Origin: Scatomonas sp963930955
GTDB lineage: Bacteria > Bacillota > Clostridia > Lachnospirales > Lachnospiraceae
Direction: 5' to 3'
Assembly: GCA_963930955.1 (NCBI GenBank)
Contig: OZ006967.1
Location: 434,001-498,000 of the forward strand
DNA: 64,000 nucleotides
Position 1 is the first letter of the stretch. Each line of letters opens with the position of its first letter. The notes beneath the pieces were generated by a model, which made no database searches, was not told the origin of the DNA, and worked only from the letters and a program-made list of their open reading frames with translations. A program made the position numbers and the translations under genes. Shown piece after piece: positions 17,144 through 26,688 of the stretch.

Positions 17144-18040
17144 ATGGGTAAAAAATCAAATCTAACTCACCAAGCTATTAAAGAATTAAATAAAGAATGC
17201 CATTTTGGTCAGTCAAAGTATGAAGCGAAACAGCAGGCAAAAGCAAGCGGTAAAAATCCTGCTCTTGTTTCTGGTATCTATTCACAAGCAACCTATAACT
17301 CATATCTTAAAGTTGGAAAACAATTTATCGCCGATACTATTAGCAATCACAGAGAAGTAAAAGCTCTCGGAGATTGCCGTAAATACGTCAAAGAATTCTT
17401 AGAGAAAAAAGAAGAGGCTGGAGTAAGTGCTTGGACGCTTCATCAGTATGGTTCTGCTCTCGCAAAAATTTACCATTGCGGGAAAAATGACTTTGATTAT
17501 GACTATCCTGCAAGAAATAGAGCTGATATCAAGAGATGTCGTTGTACATCAAGCTCTGATTATCGCTCTCCAGAAGAGAAATGGGATAAAGCCAAAATGG
17601 TAATCAAAGCTACTGGATGCCGCCGCATGGAAGCGTTAAGACTCAGAAAAGAAGATTTCAGAGAACGAGAAGACGGAAATCTTGAAGCCTATAAACGTGG
17701 TAAAGGTGGCATTGAACGCTGGTGTTTAGTAAATCCCAAATATAATGACGAAATTAGAGAATTTTTAAGAACAACTGAAACTCACAACATCAATGGTGAG
17801 AACAGATTACTTTTGAAATCAGAATTACCTAGAAGCTCAGTTCATGATCTCAGGGCCGACTATGCTAGAGATTTGTATCAATATTTTGAAGAGCGTGGAG
17901 ATGTTGCAAACGGAAAAATCTATTACTGTAAAAAGGATATGGTTGGCAAATCATTTGATAAAGGGATTCTGGCAGAAGTAAGTTATAACCTTCAACATAG
18001 CAGAAATTCCGTTGTGGTAAGCAATTATCTTTGGAAATAG
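17144..18040 (+). CDS. Tyrosine recombinase (site-specific integrase), orphan type
   Basis: The 298-residue protein has a core-binding-like N-terminal half and a catalytic C-terminal half: Arg in TGCRRMEALRLR, HDLR in SSVHDLRADYARDLY, a late His in LQHSRNS and the nucleophile Tyr295 in SNYLWK, three residues from the end. It is therefore a likely active strand-exchange enzyme. It follows ardC after 47 bp, with a GGAGG site. It is separate from and unlike the three longer recombinases at the right end, so it may resolve multimers or act on another site. Confidence 0.72.
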   Translation: MGKKSNLTHQAIKELNKECHFGQSKYEAKQQAKASGKNPALVSGIYSQATYNSYLKVGKQFIADTISNHREVKALGDCRKYVKEFLEKKEEAGVSAWTLHQYGSALAKIYHCGKNDFDYDYPARNRADIKRCRCTSSSDYRSPEEKWDKAKMVIKATGCRRMEALRLRKEDFREREDGNLEAYKRGKGGIERWCLVNPKYNDEIREFLRTTETHNINGENRLLLKSELPRSSVHDLRADYARDLYQYFEERGDVANGKIYYCKKDMVGKSFDKGILAEVSYNLQHSRNSVVVSNYLWK

Positions 18041-18071
18041 TCTGCAGTTGAAGAGAAAGGAGACATAAGAA

Positions 18072-18407
18072 ATGTTACAACTAACCAATAAAGACTTATA
18101 TCAGATCCAGATTGCCATGAAGCTTGATGAATATATGTACGAAAAAGATACTCAAACATATTTTGAAACAATGCCTCACATCGGATTAATGGATTCACAA
18201 GTCGCTCTAGTAAATAACTACATTCAAATTTTAGAGCAAAAAGATGAATCTTCAGCTTTTTCCGAATTGCTTGAAAAAGTCAAATCAGAAAACGCTGGAT
18301 ACCAAAAGCTTATTTCAGAGGGTTCGAAATCAACAACAGTAAAAAAGTATAGTAGAATAACAGCCTATTTGATACGTCAAATGGAAAAATACAATAAATT
18401 ATTTTAA
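18072..18407 (+). CDS. Small helical hypothetical protein of the element
   Basis: I do not recognise this 111-residue protein. It looks mainly helical, charged and soluble, with no signal peptide, cysteines or catalytic motif. AAAGGAG lies 8-9 bp before the ATG. It sits 31 bp after the recombinase and 21 bp before the DUF5688-type gene, so it is part of the same transcription unit as ardC. Confidence 0.6.
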   Translation: MLQLTNKDLYQIQIAMKLDEYMYEKDTQTYFETMPHIGLMDSQVALVNNYIQILEQKDESSAFSELLEKVKSENAGYQKLISEGSKSTTVKKYSRITAYLIRQMEKYNKLF

Positions 18408-18428
18408 GAGCAAATGGAGGAAATGATT

Positions 18429-19322
18429 ATGTATGAACAGATGAAAATTGAATTGCTTGAAGCATTAAAAAATCGATTGCCAGACTCTTTTAAAATCATT
18501 ACGTTTACAGTGATGAAGGGCAATCAGGAAAAAGAGGCATTCCTAATTACAGAAGAAGATACAGGAGCAAGTCCTACTTTCTACTTCGCAGATTATTTTA
18601 GTGATTATTGTGCAAATATTCCTATTGAGCAGATCGCAAGTAAAATTATAGGAACCTATTACTATGCAATGCAGCAAGTTGATATAACCGTAGACGATTT
18701 TAAGGATTTTGAAGCTCAAAGAGACAAAATCGTTTATAAATTAGTAAATACAAAATTATATAAAGATACGCTCAAGAATATACCTCATATAAGATTTTTT
18801 GATTTATCAATCATATTTTACTGCGTATTGGATATAAATGAGGAAAGCTGTTTGAGCTATGTAATAACAAATAATGCTCTTGATTTCTGGGGAATAAGTA
18901 AAAAAGATCTTTACATGATTGCTCACACAAATGTGCAGAAAGTGTTGCCTTTGCTTGTTATTCCCTCTGTTCAAGCTATTCTGGGAGAAGAAACTATTTG
19001 CAGTAATGTAAAATCTACAGTCAAATCACTCCCTAATGATTTCTTTTATATCGTAACAAATATCTTTCATTCCAACGGCTTTGCAAATATATTTACACCT
19101 GATTTAATGTCTACTTTCGCAGAAAGATTTGGAGATTTTTATATCTTACCTGCTTCTACTGATGAAGCCTTGTTTATTCCTGCAGAAGCTATGGGCATTA
19201 ATGATGTAAACCAGTTAATTATTGACATCAATGAAGAAATTTCTGAACAAGGGAAGTTTTTAAGCAACAGTGTTTATAAATATTCTTCAGAAACTGGAAA
19301 AATTGATGCTTTCTTAAACTAA
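18429..19322 (+). CDS. DUF5688-family protein
   Basis: This 297-residue protein resembles the DUF5688 family often carried by integrative elements and plasmids of gut clostridia. Recognisable segments are ASPTFYFADYFSDYCANIPIEQIA, then a middle part on an aspartate-rich DITVDDFKDF, and a C-terminal FADRFGDFYILPAS-like stretch (here FAERFGDFYILPASTDEALFIP). Its function is unknown. The ORF has earlier ATGs at 18414 and 18423, but GGAGG at 18416-18420 points to 18429. It has no membrane segment or signal peptide. Confidence 0.68.
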   Translation: MYEQMKIELLEALKNRLPDSFKIITFTVMKGNQEKEAFLITEEDTGASPTFYFADYFSDYCANIPIEQIASKIIGTYYYAMQQVDITVDDFKDFEAQRDKIVYKLVNTKLYKDTLKNIPHIRFFDLSIIFYCVLDINEESCLSYVITNNALDFWGISKKDLYMIAHTNVQKVLPLLVIPSVQAILGEETICSNVKSTVKSLPNDFFYIVTNIFHSNGFANIFTPDLMSTFAERFGDFYILPASTDEALFIPAEAMGINDVNQLIIDINEEISEQGKFLSNSVYKYSSETGKIDAFLN

Positions 19323-19369
19323 AGAATTTACTTATTACCATTTATTAATGAGACAAAGGAGAAAAAATT

Positions 19370-20641
19370 ATGATTAAAACAACGTTAAACTGGACAATTA
19401 AAAATTTAAAATCGATGCATGACAACAAAGAAACTCTTAATTTTGACCACCCGATCCAAAGACAGAGTTTACAGTGGAATAATTTACAGCAGAGTCTTCT
19501 GATACATAGTATTCTCGCCAATTTTCCCGTTCCTGCTATCTATGTTGAGAAAAACAATGCAGATGAGATGGATGATAAGGGAAAACCTGTTTTCAAATAT
19601 TCCGTTCTGGATGGAAAACAGAGAATGACAACTATCTTTTCTTATATCAATGAAGATTATACTCTGAATGAAGATACACCTACTGTTGAAATTGACGGAG
19701 AAAGACATGACTTAGCTGGAAAAGCATTTAATGAGTTGGATGAGGACGTAAAACAGGAACTTCTTAGATTCAAATTTCAGATTTTTGCATTTGAAGATGC
19801 AACAGATGATGAGATTGAAGAAATATTCTTCCGTCTGAATAATTCCACGCCATTGACCAAGCCGCAGAAATCAAAGCCTTTGATGGGAACAACCAATGCT
19901 CGTTTCATTGACAGCATTCTGAATGGTTCTTTCTTCAAAGAAAAATGCAATTTCAGCGCACTGCAGCTTAAAAAAGAAGATGACATGTGTACTCTTTTAC
20001 AGGCAATGATGCTACTTGATAACAAGTACGGAAAATACGAATACGCTTCTATCAGCGCAGATGAGGTAATGAAGTATTCCAGCCATATCAAAGGAAATTA
20101 TAGTAAAGAACAGCAAGATATTCTTTTATCAGCCATTGATTTTCTTGATAAAGCATTTGATTCCAAGGAAAAAATGTTAAAGAAGATTAACATCCCTATT
20201 GCGATTATGATGGCAGACCTTGCTACCGAAAAAGGTATTACACCTTATGACTTTCATAATTGGTTCCTTTACTTCTTTGTTGCTTGCAAAGCAGAATATA
20301 GCCAGTTTTGTTCTTGCGGTTCTATTAAAAAAGAAAAAGTATTAGGTAGACTTGAAACTATGACAAATCATTTCTACAAACATTTTCGTTTAGAATCAGA
20401 AGACACAACAAATGAAGACAACGCCAATGATCAGGAAGAACCTCTTTCTAATGATCAGGCAGACGAAACTACTGATACGATTGAATCTCTAGAAGAAGAT
20501 TCCTCAGACATCTCTCCAGATATGGCTATTTCAGAAGAGATTCCACCTGAAGAAACTATTGAGGATTCAGAATCTCTGCTCGAACATGGAGCTTATGATT
20601 ATGGGGAAAATTCCGAAGAGCTTTTAATGGTATCTGAATAA
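19370..20641 (+). CDS. DUF262 protein without HNH, acidic C-terminal tail
   Basis: A 423-residue protein with a DUF262 (ParB/Srx-like NTPase) domain: the DHPIQRQSLQW start, VLDGKQRMTT with DGKQR at 81-85, and FFRLNNSTPLTKPQK. The middle is helical. From about residue 345 it turns into a very acidic low-complexity tail rich in Glu, Asp, Ser and Thr, and no HNH nuclease is present. It could be a GmrS-like subunit that needs a partner, or a DNA-mimic-like regulator; both are guesses. It ends the ardC unit, with a terminator right after. Confidence 0.75.
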   Translation: MIKTTLNWTIKNLKSMHDNKETLNFDHPIQRQSLQWNNLQQSLLIHSILANFPVPAIYVEKNNADEMDDKGKPVFKYSVLDGKQRMTTIFSYINEDYTLNEDTPTVEIDGERHDLAGKAFNELDEDVKQELLRFKFQIFAFEDATDDEIEEIFFRLNNSTPLTKPQKSKPLMGTTNARFIDSILNGSFFKEKCNFSALQLKKEDDMCTLLQAMMLLDNKYGKYEYASISADEVMKYSSHIKGNYSKEQQDILLSAIDFLDKAFDSKEKMLKKINIPIAIMMADLATEKGITPYDFHNWFLYFFVACKAEYSQFCSCGSIKKEKVLGRLETMTNHFYKHFRLESEDTTNEDNANDQEEPLSNDQADETTDTIESLEEDSSDISPDMAISEEIPPEETIEDSESLLEHGAYDYGENSEELLMVSE

Positions 20642-20653
20642 CGTAATTATTTT

Positions 20654-20694
20654 AGGCGTTGCTATGGCAATTATTGCTATAGTAACGCCTTTTC
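20654..20694 (+). terminator. Terminator after the DUF262 gene
   Basis: AGGCGTTGCTATGGCAAT pairs with ATTGCTATAGTAACGCCT (one or two mismatches, very short loop), followed by TTTT. It closes the ardC-to-DUF262 transcription unit before the oppositely oriented gene at 20728. Confidence 0.85.
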
Positions 20695-20727
20695 TAAAAA
20701 GCATAATAAGAATCAAGTAAAAAAATT

Positions 20728-21156
20728 TTATAAATCAATTCCATTTTCCAAAGAGAATATTTCGTTTTGGAGTTGCAAATATCTACAATGCAATTCTTTA
20801 TTCTCATTATATAAGTGTTCAATTTCATTTTCTAAAGCTTGTATATCTGAAATTCTGCTTACCATCCAAGCTTCTTCATAGCTATCTGGTGGCATCGATC
20901 CTTGGACATATTTCCCATACCACTCGATTAACTTTTTCAATTCGGGGCGGGAATAAATTGCCTGTCTTGTTATTCCAGTTGCTTGTGAAATAGCATTTAC
21001 AGATATCTGATATCCGCTTTTCAAAAAATCTTGAATAGCTTTCCGAATACGATAATCTGTCTCATTCTTTTTAACTCTGCTCAGATCAGCAATTTTAGCC
21101 GTTTGAGGTTTGATATATTTCTCTTCCGCCAAATTAAACACCTCAATTTCACTCAA
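20728..21156 (-). CDS. DUF6262/TnpC-like small protein, divergent from the recombinases
   Basis: A 142-residue protein with a helix-turn-helix region (ISVNAISQATGITRQAIYSRP) and a C-terminal coiled coil (ALENEIEHLYNENKELHCRYLQLQ in several heptads). This matches the small accessory proteins (TnpC of Tn554, DUF6262) found next to large tyrosine recombinases. It starts with TTG at 21156, seven bases after GGAG, with a good promoter upstream. The gene at 26154 is a second member of the same type. It may bind DNA or the recombinases and direct insertion; that is inferred. Confidence 0.7.
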   Translation of the reverse strand: MSEIEVFNLAEEKYIKPQTAKIADLSRVKKNETDYRIRKAIQDFLKSGYQISVNAISQATGITRQAIYSRPELKKLIEWYGKYVQGSMPPDSYEEAWMVSRISDIQALENEIEHLYNENKELHCRYLQLQNEIFSLENGIDL

Positions 21157-21192
21157 TGTAAAACTCCTATATTTAGTAGTTCTATTTGTTTG

Positions 21193-21221
21193 ATAATACC
21201 ATAAACAGTTGTAATAAACAA
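21193..21221 (-). promoter_or_regulatory. Sigma-A type promoter of the DUF6262-like gene
   Basis: Minus strand: -35 TTGTTT (21216-21221), 17-bp spacer, -10 TATTAT (21193-21198), 37 bp upstream of the TTG start. Confidence 0.6.
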
Positions 21222-21340
21222 CATCAACAAAGAAAATATCATTTCAGAACTCTACAAATTTCATAAAATTTCTTTTCCTGATACTGTTTGAACATAGAGA
21301 TTGTACAAGATCTACTCCCCTTTAGAAAGGAGATGAAAAG

Positions 21341-22531
21341 ATGGAAGTAAAAAACGTTACTAATCATAGAAATAGAACAATTTTTTTCCTTGTGGACGAT
21401 GACGGGAAAGTAATTCAACCAGTCTACGAATATATGCTATTTCTAATGAGAAATGGAAAGAAGAAAAATACAGTTAAAAATATCTGCCACTGTTTAAAGC
21501 TATATTTTGAATGGCTAAAAATAGCTGGGCTCACATATAAAACCGCTGTAGATAAAAAATCTCCTACCAACAAAGGGATTATGTTAAATTTAACAGCTTT
21601 TAAAACGTGGTTAAAGTTTCCATCTCAAAAAGGAAACATAATAATTCTAACCCCCAGAAGAATAGATAGTACCATTAATCAAATAATGAGCGCAGTATTT
21701 GGATTTTATAATTTTTTAACCGCCAATGAAGAAATTAATGATTTTCCTATGTACACCAAAATGAAATGTAATTCCCAATTTAAAGGAATGCTATCAGAAA
21801 TGGTTCTTAAAAATCAGCCATCCTATAAAAGTGTCCTAAAGGAAAGAGAGGCTAAAAAAGTTATAAAGTATATTACTTTGAGTGAATACAATCGAATGCA
21901 AGCAGAAGCTACCAACTTAAGAGATAAGGTTATTCTTGCACTTCTATATGATGGCGGACTTCGTGTTTCGGAAGCGATTGGTATTAATTTATCAGATTTA
22001 AGAGATATTCACAAAAATACAATTCATATCACCTATAGAGAAGATATCAATAATCCTGACGCTGCCGTTAAATACTATAGCACAGGAGATGTCATAATAA
22101 GTGATTTTGCAAGAGACTTAATTATTAAATATATCAACGAATTTCTCTCGTATATTGATACAAATTATCTTCTTATCAACATGTACGGAGATACAAAGTA
22201 TCAACCAATGAGAACTCATAATATCGAGAATATAATTTCGAGGCTTGCAAAAAAAGCAAAAATCGACAGGAAGATAACTCCTCACGCTCTTCGACATGGC
22301 TGCGCTGTTCTAATGTACAACAACGGGGCACCGATAAAACAGATTCAGGATAAACTTCGCCATCAAAGCCCAAATACAACAGCGGCAATATACGCACAGT
22401 TTGATGATGAAGGCCGCAAAAAAGCAATGGCTACTTCTTATGAAAAGGCAAATATGAAATGTAACCCTAATGACATGACCCTAGACGATCTGCATGATTG
22501 GCTACTAAAGGAGGATGAAGATTATGAATAA
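21341..22531 (+). CDS. Tyrosine recombinase 1 of the trio (Tn554 TnpA-like)
   Basis: The 396-residue recombinase has an N-terminal SAM-like core-binding part and a full catalytic set: Arg208 (GGLRVSE), HALRH with His315 and Arg318, His341 (LRHQSP) and the nucleophile Tyr351 (AAIYAQF). It is the size of Tn554 TnpA. AGAAAGGAG precedes the ATG. Its end overlaps recombinase 2 by 8 bp. It and the next two genes probably form a complex that cuts and joins the element ends; cooperation is known for Tn554-type elements and inferred here. Confidence 0.88.
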   Translation: MEVKNVTNHRNRTIFFLVDDDGKVIQPVYEYMLFLMRNGKKKNTVKNICHCLKLYFEWLKIAGLTYKTAVDKKSPTNKGIMLNLTAFKTWLKFPSQKGNIIILTPRRIDSTINQIMSAVFGFYNFLTANEEINDFPMYTKMKCNSQFKGMLSEMVLKNQPSYKSVLKEREAKKVIKYITLSEYNRMQAEATNLRDKVILALLYDGGLRVSEAIGINLSDLRDIHKNTIHITYREDINNPDAAVKYYSTGDVIISDFARDLIIKYINEFLSYIDTNYLLINMYGDTKYQPMRTHNIENIISRLAKKAKIDRKITPHALRHGCAVLMYNNGAPIKQIQDKLRHQSPNTTAAIYAQFDDEGRKKAMATSYEKANMKCNPNDMTLDDLHDWLLKEDEDYE

Positions 22532-24317
22532 AATAATAAACTTAACTAACGACAGTACAAAAGCTGATGTTGACACATTTTTTAGGCAAGATGTTTTGAA
22601 CTTTAAAGAATTTCCAATTGAAAAAATAAAAAATCATTTTGACAAGCCTCAAAAACGTCTCTATGAAATTGATATTTCAAAAATACAAAGCGAAGTTAAA
22701 AGGGAGGAATTTAGAGACTATTTAAAATCCATTTTTATAAAAGGGTTTCCTTTTCCATATACTTCTAAGCAGCTTTCTTATGTTTTTAGGATGGCTGAGG
22801 CAATAAATTCAGCTTCATGGAAAAGTATTTTTGATACAAAAGATACAGACTCTCAAAATCTTTTAGATTACTTTCAAAAAGAGAAGTTTAACGGCCGTAA
22901 TAATGATAGACACATCCTTGGATTACTTGAACGAATGAAAATAGCTATTGCTGAATATAGAGACACCAGACAAGGGCTATATCGAAATATTTGGGTATTC
23001 TCTGATTTTAATATTGCTCCTGAAAGATTAAACAAATCAATGCGTACTAATTCCTTCAATTTTTACAAGATAAAAAATGAGGAAAATCGAGAGCTTATTA
23101 AGATGTGGTACAGATATTTACTTGGGAACACAGAATATGCTATTGGTACTTTAATAGACTACCTATCCTCATTATCTGATTTCTGTAGATTCCTAGATAA
23201 AAACGGTAATATTTCGATTTTAAATTCTAACAGAAGTATTGTACGAAGTTATTTAGATTCCATAAATGATATGATACCTGTTACATATAACAAAGTGGTG
23301 AATCTGTTATCGAATTTATATAAGTTTTTAGCAATAAAACAAACCTATACAAATCAGACTCCAGTTTTACGAACTGACTATAAAGCCTATAAGCAAGAAC
23401 ACCACAACAATTCTGTGCCCGAATATGTGATACTTCAAATATTTAGCCACTTACATGAACTTCCTTTCGAATTAATGCTTATGTATTTGATCAATTATTC
23501 GACAGGTCTTCGAGCATCAGATATTTGTCAACTAACGACTAATTGTTTAATCCAAAGTGAAAAATGTTACTTTATCAGATTTTATATTCAAAAGATGCAA
23601 AAAGATCATGCTGTTCCTATTTCAACGGCATTAGGCGAACTTATAGAAAAAAGAATTGCTGAAATTTCTAAATTAGATTATAAAGAAACCTATTTATTTT
23701 TTAGAGCGCCCAACGAACCCTTATACAGCGAAACATATAGAAAAGAAATGAAAAAATGGTGTAAAAAATGGGGAATAAAAAATGAAGATGGTACAGATTA
23801 TAATTTTTTAACACACTCTTATAGACACACAATAGCTTCTTCTTTATCTCAGGAATATGATGTTGATTTAGAAATTATTCAGCTTGTCGTTTTAGGACAT
23901 GCCAATCCTTCAATGTCTCTTTGTTACATAGATGAATCTGATGAATACAAAAAAATGCTTAATGACAGATATGTTGATGCCTCAGGAATGGAAAATTCTT
24001 TAGAATTAACAGAACTTATCCATCCTGGCTGGGTAAAAGACAATCTTTCAAAGCAAGTTTTACCAAATGGCATTTGCTCATATCCTACTATTTTAGGTGT
24101 ATGTCCAAACTCAGATATCTGCTTAAATTGTAAATATTTTCGCACAAGTAGTAAATATCTTGATGTCCATAAAAAACACTTAGAAGAACTAGAAAAGCAA
24201 ATTATACTATACGAATCAAACGGCTGGGTGAACAATTTAGAAACCACAAAGGAACAAAAGAAAAAACTTGAAAACATAATTTATCATTTAGAAAGGGGGA
24301 ACACAAATGCCGATTAA
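22524..24317 (+). CDS. Tyrosine recombinase 2 of the trio (Tn554 TnpB-like)
   Basis: A 598-residue recombinase with a long N-terminal region and the catalytic set Arg330 (TGLRASD), His431/Arg434 (HSYRH), His459 (LGHANP) and Tyr468. A cysteine cluster (GVCPNSDICLNCKYF) near the C-terminus is typical of the TnpB-type group. The ATG at 22524 has GGAGG nine bases upstream, so the earlier ATG at 22515 is less likely. It overlaps the genes on both sides, as expected for a translationally coupled trio. Confidence 0.86.
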   Translation: MNKIINLTNDSTKADVDTFFRQDVLNFKEFPIEKIKNHFDKPQKRLYEIDISKIQSEVKREEFRDYLKSIFIKGFPFPYTSKQLSYVFRMAEAINSASWKSIFDTKDTDSQNLLDYFQKEKFNGRNNDRHILGLLERMKIAIAEYRDTRQGLYRNIWVFSDFNIAPERLNKSMRTNSFNFYKIKNEENRELIKMWYRYLLGNTEYAIGTLIDYLSSLSDFCRFLDKNGNISILNSNRSIVRSYLDSINDMIPVTYNKVVNLLSNLYKFLAIKQTYTNQTPVLRTDYKAYKQEHHNNSVPEYVILQIFSHLHELPFELMLMYLINYSTGLRASDICQLTTNCLIQSEKCYFIRFYIQKMQKDHAVPISTALGELIEKRIAEISKLDYKETYLFFRAPNEPLYSETYRKEMKKWCKKWGIKNEDGTDYNFLTHSYRHTIASSLSQEYDVDLEIIQLVVLGHANPSMSLCYIDESDEYKKMLNDRYVDASGMENSLELTELIHPGWVKDNLSKQVLPNGICSYPTILGVCPNSDICLNCKYFRTSSKYLDVHKKHLEELEKQIILYESNGWVNNLETTKEQKKKLENIIYHLERGNTNAD

Positions 24318-26157
24318 TCAACTAAAATCTGATTTACCTGAATTTGACATACCAGAACAATATAAGGCAGATACATGGGCTATTAAAGAATGGGCTATAT
24401 ATACACAAGCAACAGAAAAGCAGCAACATGTTTGGGATATTCGTTCGTCCGCCACAGATGGGAAATTAGATTTTACTTTATGTAATAATCTATATATTAG
24501 AGAAGAATTAAAATATGTTATGTATAGTATTTTAGAAACAGGCATTAATGTTTCTACCCTTGGGAATAATTATGATTACCTAAAAAATCTATGCAAATAC
24601 ATAAACGATACAAAAAAATATAATTCATTAGTGAATTTCACTCAAAGTTCCTATGCAAGTTATTATTCAATTAAACTCAGAAGGAAAGTGATTGTAAAAA
24701 GTAGTGCTACTATAAACAAAAACATGGAAAAAATAGAGCAAAATAAAACTAATAAAGGTATTACTTTTTTAAACCGTTGCATAAAAATCTTGAATGATTA
24801 TTATAATCGTGAACTTCCCATACTGGAACGAGATGTATGGAGAGCGAAACACATGAAACCCATTAACCCAACTGTAAAAACTGGAATTCATTTAGATTTT
24901 ACAGATATTCCACAGAAATCAATAAAGCAAAATGCAAAAGAGTTTTGTTTATTCAAATTAGGGAGTTGTGATAATTCCACTGTTTGTAAATACCTTTTAC
25001 ATATTAGGAATTTCGCCAAATGGTTATTCAATTACGATCCAGCAATAATACACTTGAGTCAACTTAATAGGGATATTATGGAAGATTACTTCTTTTATCT
25101 CAGGATAGAACTAGACTGTAGTGATCACTATGCCAACTTAGGAATTTTACAACTGAAAGCATTTTTTGAAACATTGATGATTTTAGAATGTGATAACATT
25201 CCTGAAAATTTTTTAATTCTACCCACAGATTATACATTTAAATCAAAAAAAGAAGCAAAATACTACACTCCAGAAGAATCGCAAAACATTACCAATGTAA
25301 TGAAATACATGGAAAAGACAGATGCTAAAATAGTATTTTGTTTAAAGATTTTAGGATCTCGAATAAGCGAACTGTTAGATTTAAAGCCTTCCTCCGTTTA
25401 TGCGAAAGATGATAATTCGTATTACTTAAAAATCTATCAACCAAAAGTAAAGAGAGAGTATATAAAAGTTTTACCCCCTCAAGTTTCTGATCTAATTCTA
25501 TCAGAAATAAACAAAAATAGAAGAAAATATAATTGCGAACCAGAATATGTATTTTTAAGCGAAGAAGGAAGCAAAATTCTTTATTCATCATTTACCAAAC
25601 GTCTAAATCGTTTATTCTATGATCATCAAGTTAAAGATAGAAATGGTAATTTGTTAAGATTCCAAACTCATCGTTTTAGGGCAACGGTGGCAACAAACCT
25701 TGTTAACGCTGGATATGGTGCAAAACAAACTGCAGAAATACTTGGACAGTCTTCTCTAGAATCTCTAACACATTATATACATATCCATGATGAAACTGTA
25801 ATAAAACAACTTGCTCCAAGGTTAGCAAAAGATGATGCTTTAATTCGCAATATAGGATTAATGGATAAAATATCCCCAGAAACAATAAAAACCACCTATA
25901 CTCCTCTATGTAATGGCTGGTGTATAAGAGACGTTTCTAATCTAGGCGTATGTAAAAAAGCAAATTCTTGTCTAACATGTGGATTGTTCAAACCATCTAT
26001 TGAGTTTCTAAACAACTACGAGATGCAGCTACAAGATGTACTCGCAACTATTGAAATAGCACGAGCAAATGACATGGAAGTTCTTTTGAAGAAAAATCTT
26101 AAGCTCAAAGAGGATTTAGAAAGAATCATCCGTGTAGTAAAGGAGAAATTAGAATGA
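24307..26157 (+). CDS. Tyrosine recombinase 3 of the trio (TnpB-like)
   Basis: A 616-residue recombinase with Arg352 (LGSRISE), His455/Arg458 (HRFR), and the nucleophile Tyr490 (LTHYIHIHD). The usual second histidine is replaced by Gln481 (LGQSSLES), a variation that some active members tolerate. A C-terminal cysteine cluster (CNGWCIRD, CKKANSCLTCGLF) resembles recombinase 2. GGGGG precedes the ATG. It overlaps recombinase 2 by 11 bp and the next gene by 4 bp (ATGA). It is the third partner that distinguishes trio elements from Tn554 itself. Confidence 0.85.
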   Translation: MPINQLKSDLPEFDIPEQYKADTWAIKEWAIYTQATEKQQHVWDIRSSATDGKLDFTLCNNLYIREELKYVMYSILETGINVSTLGNNYDYLKNLCKYINDTKKYNSLVNFTQSSYASYYSIKLRRKVIVKSSATINKNMEKIEQNKTNKGITFLNRCIKILNDYYNRELPILERDVWRAKHMKPINPTVKTGIHLDFTDIPQKSIKQNAKEFCLFKLGSCDNSTVCKYLLHIRNFAKWLFNYDPAIIHLSQLNRDIMEDYFFYLRIELDCSDHYANLGILQLKAFFETLMILECDNIPENFLILPTDYTFKSKKEAKYYTPEESQNITNVMKYMEKTDAKIVFCLKILGSRISELLDLKPSSVYAKDDNSYYLKIYQPKVKREYIKVLPPQVSDLILSEINKNRRKYNCEPEYVFLSEEGSKILYSSFTKRLNRLFYDHQVKDRNGNLLRFQTHRFRATVATNLVNAGYGAKQTAEILGQSSLESLTHYIHIHDETVIKQLAPRLAKDDALIRNIGLMDKISPETIKTTYTPLCNGWCIRDVSNLGVCKKANSCLTCGLFKPSIEFLNNYEMQLQDVLATIEIARANDMEVLLKKNLKLKEDLERIIRVVKEKLE

Positions 26158-26570
26158 AAAAATCAACAGCAATGGTAGAATTTCAAAAAAACAGGAAAGA
26201 TATTTCTCGCCAAAAAGTAGAAAATACCATTAGGAAATTAAAAAGAAGTAAAAAACAGATTTCCAAAACTGAGTTCTGTAAAATGGCTGGAGTATCTTTA
26301 CAATATCTATACAAATACCCTGAATTATTAGCCGAAATTGAAACCATTTGTATTCCATCTGGAAGACGAAAAAAGAGACAAACTCCTGATAGCAAAGACA
26401 CCATTATTACTTCACTTAGAGCTGAAAATAAATCTTTAAAAAACAAGATAGCCGAATATGACAAAGAAGAAAAATATAAAATCAGGTACGAAAATGCTAT
26501 AAAAAGAATTGAAGAACTCGAAAAGCAATTAAAAGAAGCTTATAATTCTCAACTCGATATGGACTTTTAA
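26154..26570 (+). CDS. DUF6262/TnpC-like accessory protein after the recombinase trio
   Basis: A 138-residue basic protein with an N-terminal helix-turn-helix (ISKTEFCKMAGVSLQYLYKYPELL) and a C-terminal coiled coil (SLRAENKSLKNKIAEYDKEE). It occupies the position of tnpC in Tn554-type elements, its ATG overlapping the stop of recombinase 3. TnpC of Tn554 affects frequency and orientation of insertion; a similar role is inferred. A terminator follows and the element ends about 160 bp further on. Confidence 0.78.
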   Translation: MKKSTAMVEFQKNRKDISRQKVENTIRKLKRSKKQISKTEFCKMAGVSLQYLYKYPELLAEIETICIPSGRRKKRQTPDSKDTIITSLRAENKSLKNKIAEYDKEEKYKIRYENAIKRIEELEKQLKEAYNSQLDMDF

Positions 26571-26575
26571 GATTT

Positions 26576-26605
26576 AAAGGGCAGGAACAAAAACCTGCCC
26601 TTTTT
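26576..26605 (+). terminator. Terminator of the recombinase operon
   Basis: AAGGGCAGG pairs with CCTGCCCTT around an eight-base A-rich loop, followed by a T-run ending at 26605. Confidence 0.85.
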
Positions 26606-26688
26606 GCAATAACGTTAAACAAAGTGGTATTATAATATTAAAATAGCAATGAAATAAACGATATATAAATTAAACAACGTAAACCCCC

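Noticed and set aside
17144..18040. Taking this recombinase as the integrase of the whole element
   Set aside because: It lies 8.7 kb from the visible end, while the recombinase trio lies at the junction with cpaF.
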